Positions 51,315 through 59,196 of a stretch of DNA of 64,000 nucleotides are shown piece after piece. This DNA comes from Owenweeksia hongkongensis DSM 17368 (GTDB lineage: Bacteria > Bacteroidota > Bacteroidia > Flavobacteriales > Schleiferiaceae): positions 145,112-209,111 of the forward strand of contig CAMBEZ010000001.1 of assembly GCA_945865885.1 (NCBI GenBank). The letters run 5' to 3'. Position 1 is the stretch's first letter. Every line of letters starts with the position of its first letter. The notes beneath the pieces were generated by a model that was not told where the DNA came from, did no database searches, and worked only from the letters and a program-made list of their open reading frames with translations. The translations under genes and the position numbers were made by a program.

Positions 51315-53378
51315 ATGAAGCAATTTCTTCTTTCGTCCCTAAGCGGGGCGCGCTGGTGGGTCGCAGCGATAAGCCTGACCTTTGCGCCCGCGGCGTTTGG
51401 TCAGTCCCTGGCCCTTCAGCAAGTTCCTAACTTATCCAAGTGCACCGGTGATACACTCACTGTTGCAATGACCGTTGGAGCTCCTGGCTTTGGCATTGGC
51501 AACAAGTTTGTGGTTCAAATCGCTCAGGGATTGCCTCCGGCTGTTTCGTTTGCATCTCCTATAGTGCTTCCTATTGTGGGTTGGTCTCCATCCACTTCAG
51601 GTACCGTACTAGACACCATTGGTGCTGGAGCCAAATTGTTTAAAGTGGTCATTCCAAAATCCATTGTGAACAACAACTTTTATTCGTTGCGCGTTCGCGG
51701 CACCAATCCAGTTGGGTTCTCAGACACCATTGTTATGGCCGTGAACGTTTCGCCAACCGGCAAAATCACCGCCATCGCCAACGCCTTCGTCAACCGGCAC
51801 ACCTCCCTCCCCAACGATTGGGGTTTTTGCGACGGCGACACGGCATTATTGAGCGCCACCCCCGGTTTGGCCAGCTACCAATGGCTGGAAAGCGGCAATC
51901 CCATTGCGGGAAAGACCCAGTCCACATTGAACGTTTTTCAGTCCGGAGTTTATTCCGTGAAAGTGAGCAACGGTGCCTGCTTTTCCACCAGTAAAGACAC
52001 CATCGTGAACCAGTTTTCTCCGGTGTCGGACATCTCGCATTCAAATATTCCTAGTTTGTTCGTTCGAGACAAGAACACCACCATCGACTCCCTAGCTTTT
52101 TGCGAAACGGACACCATTACCTTGGCTGGCCCCATTCCCTCAATGCCCATGACCACCATTGGTTACCAATGGATTCGGGATTCCATTGGCCTCTTCAGTC
52201 AGGCTTTCCCGCGCGCCATTGCGGGTGCCACGCAGGTTGGGTACAAGACGGCCAGATCTGGAGCTTACCGATTGGTTACCAGTTGGAATCCCGGCGGGTG
52301 TCCAGATACTTCGGGCTACGTTTGGTTGTTTGTGGATACCATTCCCGATGTATTCATCGTAAACAAGCCTTGGCCCGGACAGGGCGCGCCCAGTCTGAGC
52401 ATTTGCCCCAACGACAGCACTTTGCTCTCGGCAAACATTCAATCCAACCCCGGCGTGTGGAGCTACCAGTGGCAGGTGCGTTACCCCATCACCGGTAACT
52501 GGCAGAACATACCCAACGATACGTTGGCAACCTTATCGGCGTCTACAAAAATTGTCCCCGGTAACGCACAGTATCGGCTCATTGTGGAGGGAGAAGCCTG
52601 CGATTACACCACGGCAGCCGTTCAAGTGACGCTGGTTCCCTTTCCAACGGTAGCCACCGTTCCCGCCGACTCCACATTTATATGCTTTGGCGATTCCACT
52701 CAGCTGGCGGTCATTGGCAATGCGCTCACCTACAGCTGGAACTTGGTAGGAGGGAGCAACACCTCGTTTTTCACCAAGACCCCCGGTAAATATGTAGTTG
52801 AAGCAACCGGACCGAACGGTTGTTTGTCGCACGACACTGTATTGGTCAAGTTGTTCACCGTCAGTGCCAATGCTGGGCCAGACTTGCTTGTTTTGCCGGG
52901 CGAAGTGGTTCAACTCAATGCCACGGGCGGAGTCATGTACTACTGGTACGCAGACAAGCCGGTTTATTTCTCCGACCCCTACAACCCCAATGCCCAAACA
53001 CAACCGACGCAAGACACCACGTACTATTATGTGGATGTCCTTTCCGCGGAAGGTTGCTTTGATCGGGATACCTTGATGGTTGTTCAGTTCGACCCCACTT
53101 CTTTGTTGGTGGATTTGTCCAACGTGCAGAACTTCATCAGTCCCAATGGCGACGGAAAGAACGATTTCTTGGACCTTTCGGAGGTCGTTCGCTTGGATTC
53201 TTGTGGCATTACCATTTTGAACCGATGGGGTGCAACCGTTTACGAGGATACCCGCTATGTCAGCGGCTGGACGGGCACCAACAACGCTGGAGACCCACTG
53301 CCCAACGGCACGTACTACATCATTCTCAACAAGGGCGAAGAAATTCGGTACCGCGGTGCCGTAACCTTGGTTCGATAA
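51315..53378 (+). CDS. Secreted Ig-like protein with type B T9SS sorting domain
   Basis: A predicted surface or released protein of 687 residues. The signal peptide (ISLTFAPAAFGQ) is followed by several Ig-like repeats, each with a cysteine pair and a YQW core (LASYQWLESG, IGYQWIRDSI, WSYQWQVRYP). A segment MYYWYADKPVYFSD comes next, then the type B sorting domain (ISPNGDGKNDFLDLSE, ILNRWGATVYED, YRGAVTLVR). It is followed after 34 nt by the PorP/SprF gene that probably assists its export. The ligand is unknown. Confidence 0.87.
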   Translation: MKQFLLSSLSGARWWVAAISLTFAPAAFGQSLALQQVPNLSKCTGDTLTVAMTVGAPGFGIGNKFVVQIAQGLPPAVSFASPIVLPIVGWSPSTSGTVLDTIGAGAKLFKVVIPKSIVNNNFYSLRVRGTNPVGFSDTIVMAVNVSPTGKITAIANAFVNRHTSLPNDWGFCDGDTALLSATPGLASYQWLESGNPIAGKTQSTLNVFQSGVYSVKVSNGACFSTSKDTIVNQFSPVSDISHSNIPSLFVRDKNTTIDSLAFCETDTITLAGPIPSMPMTTIGYQWIRDSIGLFSQAFPRAIAGATQVGYKTARSGAYRLVTSWNPGGCPDTSGYVWLFVDTIPDVFIVNKPWPGQGAPSLSICPNDSTLLSANIQSNPGVWSYQWQVRYPITGNWQNIPNDTLATLSASTKIVPGNAQYRLIVEGEACDYTTAAVQVTLVPFPTVATVPADSTFICFGDSTQLAVIGNALTYSWNLVGGSNTSFFTKTPGKYVVEATGPNGCLSHDTVLVKLFTVSANAGPDLLVLPGEVVQLNATGGVMYYWYADKPVYFSDPYNPNAQTQPTQDTTYYYVDVLSAEGCFDRDTLMVVQFDPTSLLVDLSNVQNFISPNGDGKNDFLDLSEVVRLDSCGITILNRWGATVYEDTRYVSGWTGTNNAGDPLPNGTYYIILNKGEEIRYRGAVTLVR

Positions 53379-53412
53379 TCCCATTCCTCACAGACTCAAG
53401 ATTCCATTCGGT

Positions 53413-54858
53413 ATGAAAACGAAACTAATTGCAGCCTTAATTTTTGGGGGAATGGCATCGGCCAGCGCCCAACAATTACCACTTTATTCTTTGGGCTTTT
53501 TTGCGCCACAAATCACCAATCCAGCCCGTTCCGGCGCCAAGGATGGTGCAGTCCTCACCACCGCACACCGCCAGCAATGGATGGGCGTTGAAGGTGCTCC
53601 AGAAACCAGCATGTTGGCCTTCAACAGTGCATTGAATAAGGAGAAGGTAGGATTTGGCCTGTACGCCTACAACGACGTTACAGACATTGTGCATCGTTCA
53701 GCGGTGTACGGCAACTACGCCTACCACGTTCAATTGGCCGACAACACCTCCCTGTCTTTTGGGCTGGGATTGGGTTACGTGAGCAATTCATTGGACATGG
53801 CCAGCATTCGGGTAAAGAATGCGGATGATCCCTACTTGATCCCCGCCAACAGCGGAGGTAGCTTGGATTTGAACGCCGGCATACACCTTCAGGCAAGCGG
53901 TTTTGGATTAGGTTTTTCCGCTCCCCAGCTATTGGCCCCTGCCATTTCGTACAGCAAGAACTACGACGAACCGATTCAGTACCAATTGGTCCGCCACTAC
54001 ACGGCACAAGCGCAGTACGACGTCGAATGGCAAAAAGGCAAAATGGTTTTGACGCCCTTGGTTGCTGTTCGTGCCGTTGGTTTGGGCATTCCCGCCCAGG
54101 TAGACGCTGGAGCGCTCTTCAACATGAAGGAGTTTGGTTATGTTGGTGCCATGTACCGCAGCAACTTTGCGGTTACCGCGCAGGCAGGCGTGCACTTAAC
54201 CCCTTTGATTTCCGTAGGGTACGGCTACGATTTCTCTACCAATACCTACGCAACTACGCTGGGCACCACGCACGAGTTCATGTTGACCTACCGTCTGGGC
54301 AACAACAAAGCGGGCGAGCGCTTGGAGGCAGAAGTCAAGCGTTTGAAAGATGCGCAGCGCAAGCAGATGGATCAGCAGGAGAACTTCATCAACGAGAAGT
54401 TTGAGGAGTTCCGCGACGAAATCCGCACTACGCAAAAAGCCGAGTTGGAAAAGCAAAAAACTTCTATTGCAGCTGATGTTGCCAAGCAAACAGCTGCCAT
54501 TGCGGCAAAAGGCGGAAGCACCAATGTGTCCTCTTCTTCTTCTTCTGCTGGATCGTCCACTCCGGCATCCGGCGCAATGGAAGGTTTTAAGGCCGAAAAC
54601 TTAGCCGCCAATGTAGCTCCAGGATCCCCCGGATTCTACGTGACTGCTGGAGTTTTCTCTACCAAGGAAAACGCTACCAAGCTTCAAGGTGGTTTGAAGA
54701 ACAAGGGCATTCCGTCGGAGCTCTTCCAAGACAAGGGAAACAGCATGTACTATGTGTACATCTTGAAGTTCAAGTCGTACGAGGAAGCGGAAGCCGTTAA
54801 GTCCAACCGCCTCAACGGTCGTTTCGACGGCAAGTTGTGGGTGAAGATCATTGAGTAA
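53413..54858 (+). CDS. PorP/SprF-family T9SS membrane protein with C-terminal SPOR domain
   Basis: The 481-residue product has a signal peptide (MKTKLIAALIFGGMASASAQ). An outer-membrane barrel of PorP/SprF type fills about residues 21-295; QITNPARSGAKDGAVLTTAH is the family N-terminal block. A coiled coil (about 300-360) and a serine-rich linker follow. A SPOR domain (about 405-481; GFYVTAGVFSTKENATKLQG) closes the protein. SPOR domains bind denuded peptidoglycan. Standard PorP/SprF proteins stop after the barrel, so this one seems able to link the outer membrane to the wall. It is flanked by two cargo genes. Confidence 0.9.
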   Translation: MKTKLIAALIFGGMASASAQQLPLYSLGFFAPQITNPARSGAKDGAVLTTAHRQQWMGVEGAPETSMLAFNSALNKEKVGFGLYAYNDVTDIVHRSAVYGNYAYHVQLADNTSLSFGLGLGYVSNSLDMASIRVKNADDPYLIPANSGGSLDLNAGIHLQASGFGLGFSAPQLLAPAISYSKNYDEPIQYQLVRHYTAQAQYDVEWQKGKMVLTPLVAVRAVGLGIPAQVDAGALFNMKEFGYVGAMYRSNFAVTAQAGVHLTPLISVGYGYDFSTNTYATTLGTTHEFMLTYRLGNNKAGERLEAEVKRLKDAQRKQMDQQENFINEKFEEFRDEIRTTQKAELEKQKTSIAADVAKQTAAIAAKGGSTNVSSSSSSAGSSTPASGAMEGFKAENLAANVAPGSPGFYVTAGVFSTKENATKLQGGLKNKGIPSELFQDKGNSMYYVYILKFKSYEEAEAVKSNRLNGRFDGKLWVKIIE

Positions 54859-54859
54859 G

Positions 54860-56755
54860 GTGCGCGCCCTTCGTTGGCTTGCGGCGTGGGTGGTTTTGGC
54901 GGTTTCTGCCGAAACCGCCTACGCAACGCACTTGGTTGGAGGTGAACTCACTTACACGTGTGTAGGCAATAACCAGTACCAAGTGAATTTACGCGTCTAC
55001 CGCGATTGCTCAGTAACCACGCAATTGGACAACAGCGTAAGTATTGCGGTATACAATGCTGCAGGTGCTTTGGTGACGCAAACCAATGTCTCCAAGGGCC
55101 CAACGGTTGCGGTGAGCACGGCAACGGGCAACCCGTGCCTCACTACGCCCCCAAACATTTGTACCGAGTACGCGGATTACACCACCACCTTTTCACTTCC
55201 ACCCATCAATGGGGGCTACACCCTAGTGCACCAGCGTTGCTGCCGCAACAACACCATTTCCAACATTACCACACCGGGGTCCCGGGGCAATACTTATTTC
55301 GCCCAGATTCCTTCCAACGACGTCGCGTGCAATTCATCTCCGGCCTATGCCACCGTTCCTCCCATTGTCCTGTGTTTGGGAGACAATGCCCTAGTGGATG
55401 TTTCCGTTACGGAATCGGATGGTGACTCGCTCTACTACGAATTGTGCGACATCTTCAACGGCGGTAGCAGCGGGAATCCCCAACCCAGCCCTCCCACAGC
55501 GCCCCCGTACAGTGCTTTGACCTTTGTGGCTCCCTACACGCCAACCCAACCGCTTCCCGGGGCATTCACATTTAACCCTCAGACGGGAATCTTGGAAGGA
55601 AAACCAATGACTACCGGACAGTTTGTGGTGGGCCTTTGCGTTAGTGAGTACCGCAACGGACAGCTTCTGACCACGGTGCGCCGGGATTATCAATTCAATG
55701 TAACGGCGTGCATCAACAACATTGTTGCGGACGTTTTAACCCAGGATGAAGATCCTTCCTTGCTGTGCGGAGGACGCACGGTTCAGTTTCAAGCGCAAAC
55801 CCCTGGAGCCCTTTATTACTTTTGGGATTTTGGTGTTTTGGGAAGTACCTCTGACACGTCTAATTCGCCAACGCCTACCTTCTCTTTCCCGGATACCGGA
55901 TGGTACAACGTTACCTTTATCGTCAATCGGGGATTGGTTTGCACGGATACCGTAGTGGTTCCCTACCGAATTTTGGACGCACCGGACTACACCATTACCT
56001 TCACGGGTACGCCGTGTTTGGACGTTCAAGATTTCGTGTTCACGGCAACCGGCACAACCCCTGTTGACGCCTCGTTCTCTTGGACTTTTGGTTCCGACGC
56101 CTCGTTGCCTATGGCCAGTGGAAAGACCGTGGGGCCCGTGGACTTCAATGCACCGGGCAAGTATCCGGTTAAGCTGGTGGTTCATTCCGCCACCTGTTCC
56201 GATACCCTATACGATTCGGTGGAGGTATTCGCGTATACGTTCGACATAGACGCAGGATCGGATACCGCAATTGCACGTGGCGACACCGTTTACTTGGCGG
56301 CGACCGATGCGTCCCGATACCGTTGGTTTGCGGACAAGGCCGTGTATTTTAACAACCCCCGTCAACAGGCTCCTCAAGCGTGGATGCGCTTGGATTCCAC
56401 CACATTCTACGTGATCGGTGCTAGTCCGGAAGGATGTTTGGGGTTGGATACGGTCTTTGTCTATTGGCTCCCCAAGCACACGGAACCGGCTCTGGATTCC
56501 GTCATGAACACCATTACGCCCAATGGCGACGGCAAGAACGATGTCTTGGATTTAACAGAAGTGCAGTACAAAGACGCGTGCCGATTGATCGTATACAACC
56601 GGTGGGGTGCGGAGGTTTATCGGGCTGATCCCTACCGAAACGATTGGGGCGGCACCAACCAAGACGGCGTATTCCTTCCTGCCGGTACCTACTATTTCTA
56701 CCTCATCAACGGTTTGGAGATTCGCTACCGCGGTGCGGTAACGGTTCTGCGTTGA
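54860..56755 (+). CDS. Secreted PKD protein with HLVGGE-type N-terminal domain and type B T9SS sorting domain
   Basis: The 631-residue product has a signal peptide (LAAWVVLAVSAETAYA). The cysteine-rich HLVGGELTYTCVGNNQY domain follows (NICTEYADY, HQRCCRNNT, VPPIVLC, VSEYRNGQLLTTVRRDYQF). PKD-like domains come next (FWDFGVLGSTSDTS, SFSWTFGSDAS), then the type B sorting domain (TITPNGDGKNDVLDLTE, VYNRWGAEVYR, YRGAVTVLR). The GTG start follows the PorP/SprF stop by one base; a TTG 9 nt earlier is possible. It is a paralogue of the protein at 26848-29094 over the first 430 residues. Its C-terminal part resembles that of the 51315 protein. Confidence 0.88.
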   Translation: MRALRWLAAWVVLAVSAETAYATHLVGGELTYTCVGNNQYQVNLRVYRDCSVTTQLDNSVSIAVYNAAGALVTQTNVSKGPTVAVSTATGNPCLTTPPNICTEYADYTTTFSLPPINGGYTLVHQRCCRNNTISNITTPGSRGNTYFAQIPSNDVACNSSPAYATVPPIVLCLGDNALVDVSVTESDGDSLYYELCDIFNGGSSGNPQPSPPTAPPYSALTFVAPYTPTQPLPGAFTFNPQTGILEGKPMTTGQFVVGLCVSEYRNGQLLTTVRRDYQFNVTACINNIVADVLTQDEDPSLLCGGRTVQFQAQTPGALYYFWDFGVLGSTSDTSNSPTPTFSFPDTGWYNVTFIVNRGLVCTDTVVVPYRILDAPDYTITFTGTPCLDVQDFVFTATGTTPVDASFSWTFGSDASLPMASGKTVGPVDFNAPGKYPVKLVVHSATCSDTLYDSVEVFAYTFDIDAGSDTAIARGDTVYLAATDASRYRWFADKAVYFNNPRQQAPQAWMRLDSTTFYVIGASPEGCLGLDTVFVYWLPKHTEPALDSVMNTITPNGDGKNDVLDLTEVQYKDACRLIVYNRWGAEVYRADPYRNDWGGTNQDGVFLPAGTYYFYLINGLEIRYRGAVTVLR

Positions 56756-56772
56756 TCGAGCGAACTGCTCGT

Positions 56773-56809
56773 AACGCAAAGAGCCCGGCGAAGCCGGGCT
56801 CTTTGCGTT
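56773..56809. terminator. Bidirectional terminator between the T9SS locus and dnaJ
   Basis: A perfect 17-bp inverted repeat (arms 56773-56789 and 56793-56809, loop GAA) lies between convergent genes. T-tracts are short, so termination strength is uncertain. Confidence 0.7.
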
Positions 56810-56826
56810 AAACGGTTCCGCAAAAC

Positions 56827-57936
56827 CTAAAACATATCCTTAATTCGGTCAAAAAAGCCTTTGTCCGACGCATTGGGGTTGGGCTCAAAATTCTTGCTCT
56901 CGCGCAGTTTCTCCAGTACGGCGCGCTCCTCAGCACTTAAATTACGGGGAGTCCAAACCTGTACATGGATCAAGAGATCACCGGTTCCATAACTGTCTAC
57001 ACTGGGCAGTCCCTTGCCTTTCAAACGAAGGACTTTACCGCTTTGCGTGCCCGGTTCAATTTTGACGCGCGCCTTCCCTTGCAGGGTGGGAACATCAACA
57101 CTGGCGCCCAACGCGGCATCCGGGATGCTCAAGAAAAGTTCAAAGTGCAGTGTTTGGCCGTCCCGCTTGAGTGAATCGTGCTCTTCTTCTTCAATAGCTA
57201 CGATTAAGTCACCCGCGGCGCCTCCGCCTGGAGCAGCATTGCCTTTGCCAGCAACACGCAACTGCATGCCGTCTTGAACGCCCGCGGGAATGCGAATGGA
57301 AACCACTTCCTCCACTTTTTCCAAACCGTCCGGACCCACGCCTGCGGGCCGTTGGTCCACTTTTTTGCCGCTACCTTGGCAATTGGGACAAACAGCGGCG
57401 GTACGCATTTGACCCAAGATGGTATTCTGTACGCGCGTAACCTGACCCTGACCACCGCAGGTGTCGCACGTTTTAAACGTAACGCCGGCTGCGGGCATTG
57501 CGCGTTTAATCTTGATTTTCTTCTCAACTCCGGCTGCAATTTCCTCCAAGGTCAGACGAACGCGAACCCGCAAATTTGAACCGCGAACGGCCCCACCACG
57601 GCCTCCTCCAAATCCCCCAAAGGCACCGCCAAAAGCGTCCCCAAATATGTCCCCAAAATGGCTGAAGATGTCGTCCATGTTCATGCCGCCGCCAGCGCCA
57701 CCCGTTCCGGGACCAAATGCCTGGTGCCCAAACTGATCGTATTTCTGCCGCTTTTCGGGGGTGCTGAGCACTTCGTAGGCTTCCGCTGCTTCCTTGAATT
57801 TTTCCTCAGCCTCTTTATTGTCCGGGTTTTTATCCGGGTGGTACTGAATGGCCATTTTTCGGTAGGCCTTTTTAATTTCCTCCGCGGAAGACTGCTTGCT
57901 TACGCCCAGTACTTCGTAGTAATCACGTTTAGCCAT
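56827..57936 (-). CDS. dnaJ: Chaperone DnaJ with a half zinc domain
   Basis: The co-chaperone that delivers clients to DnaK. The 369-residue product has a J domain (HPD at 33-35), a glycine/phenylalanine linker (about 70-118), a zinc region and two C-terminal beta domains. Only two CxxCxGxG motifs remain: CDTCGGQG (C157/C160) and CPNCQGSG (C183/C186). The first and fourth motifs are replaced by [10 protein letters not shown] and [10 protein letters not shown]. One zinc site (motifs II/III) thus survives and the other is lost. It follows grpE by 3 nt. Confidence 0.94.
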   Translation of the reverse strand: MAKRDYYEVLGVSKQSSAEEIKKAYRKMAIQYHPDKNPDNKEAEEKFKEAAEAYEVLSTPEKRQKYDQFGHQAFGPGTGGAGGGMNMDDIFSHFGDIFGDAFGGAFGGFGGGRGGAVRGSNLRVRVRLTLEEIAAGVEKKIKIKRAMPAAGVTFKTCDTCGGQGQVTRVQNTILGQMRTAAVCPNCQGSGKKVDQRPAGVGPDGLEKVEEVVSIRIPAGVQDGMQLRVAGKGNAAPGGGAAGDLIVAIEEEEHDSLKRDGQTLHFELFLSIPDAALGASVDVPTLQGKARVKIEPGTQSGKVLRLKGKGLPSVDSYGTGDLLIHVQVWTPRNLSAEERAVLEKLRESKNFEPNPNASDKGFFDRIKDMF

Positions 57937-57939
57937 GGC

Positions 57940-58503
57940 CTACGCTTCGGCGGTTTTCCCCACCACCACTTTGGCGTAACGGATGATTTTCTCACCAACG
58001 CGGTAACCGCGCTCTACTTCGTCTAGGACCAAACCAGATTGTTCCGGATCTGCAACGGTTAGGGTGGTAATGGCTTCCATGAATTCAGGATCAAAGGAAG
58101 TACCCGTGGTGGAATCCATGGACTTCAATCCTTGCGATTTTAGGACGTCCGTCAGTTTGGCATGGATCAGGCGCATGCCATCGGACACTGCATTATCTGC
58201 AGGAATCAATTTTAAAGCACGCTCAAAATCGTCGAGAACAGTCAAAAGAGATTTTAAGGTGGACTCGTTGGCGGAGGTAATTAAATCCAATCGCTCACGT
58301 GCGGTGCGCTTTCGAAAATTCTCAAATTCCGCGTACAAACGTAGATTTTGGTCTTTTAACTCCTGAATTTGACCCAACCATTCGGAAGGTGCTTCCGACG
58401 CAATGGCGTCGTTATCTTGGCTTGTATGCTCCGTCTCTGGAGTGGCTACCGGCTCTTGGTGATTCTCCTCCGGAGCATTCGGGTCGTTGGGTGATGATTT
58501 CAT
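57940..58503 (-). CDS. grpE: Nucleotide exchange factor GrpE
   Basis: Releases ADP from DnaK. The 187-residue product has an acidic disordered N-terminus, then a long coiled coil. The conserved part includes NLRLYAEFENFRKRTARERL, LLTVLDDFERALKLIP and GYRVGEKIIRYAKVVVG. The ATG at 58503 is preferred over one 12 codons upstream, which falls inside the palindromic region. No dnaK is in the window. Confidence 0.95.
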   Translation of the reverse strand: MKSSPNDPNAPEENHQEPVATPETEHTSQDNDAIASEAPSEWLGQIQELKDQNLRLYAEFENFRKRTARERLDLITSANESTLKSLLTVLDDFERALKLIPADNAVSDGMRLIHAKLTDVLKSQGLKSMDSTTGTSFDPEFMEAITTLTVADPEQSGLVLDEVERGYRVGEKIIRYAKVVVGKTAEA

Positions 58504-58520
58504 GGTAGGTACGTAATCAA

Positions 58521-58562
58521 ACGACCTGCCAAATGGCAATTGATGCCAAATTGACAGGTCGT
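58521..58562. promoter_or_regulatory. Nested inverted repeat upstream of grpE-dnaJ (candidate operator)
   Basis: Outer arms ACGACCTG (58521-58528) and CAGGTCGT (58555-58562) enclose two smaller symmetric sites, TGCCAAATGGCA and TGCCAAATTGACA. The element lies 18-59 nt before the grpE start. On the minus strand only three T follow it, so it is a poor terminator for the upstream gene. A heat-shock operator is one reading. Confidence 0.5.
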
Positions 58563-58600
58563 AAAATCTGAAAGGTATTCTCTGTTCCGCGTAAATGCCT

Positions 58601-59185
58601 TTACTTCAACATGCTTTTGAGTTTCTCCTCCAAAGCAGGTCCGCGCAAGCCCTTAGCAATAATTTTGCCTTCGCCGTCCAGCAAGTAGGTCATGGGAATG
58701 GAGCGCACGCCATAGACACCGGCGCCTTCCGCATTCCATCCTTTTAAATCGGAGGTGTGGTTGGGCCATGCCAATTGGTCTTGTGCAATCGCAGCCACCC
58801 AACCGTCTTTGTTTTGGTCCAGCGAATAGGAGTAGACGGTGAAGCCCTTTCCGGAGGTGAATTTAGCGTCTTTGTATTGGTTGTAAACGCGCACCACATT
58901 GGGGTTCTCCATGCGGCAAGGTCTGCACCAAGAGGCCCAAAAGTCTAAAAGGACTACTTTGCCGCGCAACGATGATAATTTGATGACTTTCCCGCTGGGA
59001 TCTGGGTACGCCAAGTCCGGGGCAACATCGCCTACGTTGTAGTTGGCCATTTGCTCCAGGGCAGCGGTCTTCAAATCAACTCCGCGGTCTTCCGCGTAGG
59101 AGGCATTGGTTCGTGCCACGTAAAGAACGGCAACACCCGTCGCCAGAGCGACGGTCCAAGCAGCAATTTTCAAGTTTTTGTTCAT
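58601..59185 (-). CDS. TlpA-like thioredoxin-fold protein
   Basis: A 194-residue periplasmic-facing disulfide protein. The N-terminal helix (IAAWTVALATGVAVLYVART) is a signal anchor. The domain begins NVGDVAPDLAYPDPSGKVIK and contains the redox site FWASWCRPCRMENP and the cis-proline loop VRSIPMTYLLD. It probably reduces or isomerises exported thiol proteins. It follows murA by 11 nt. Confidence 0.9.
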   Translation of the reverse strand: MNKNLKIAAWTVALATGVAVLYVARTNASYAEDRGVDLKTAALEQMANYNVGDVAPDLAYPDPSGKVIKLSSLRGKVVLLDFWASWCRPCRMENPNVVRVYNQYKDAKFTSGKGFTVYSYSLDQNKDGWVAAIAQDQLAWPNHTSDLKGWNAEGAGVYGVRSIPMTYLLDGEGKIIAKGLRGPALEEKLKSMLK

Positions 59186-59196
59186 GGGATGGGTTG

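Noticed and set aside
53413..54858. OmpA-like reading of the PorP/SprF gene
   Set aside because: A barrel plus a C-terminal peptidoglycan-binding domain suggests OmpA, but the C-terminus has the SPOR pattern rather than the OmpA motif, and the N-terminus matches PorP/SprF.
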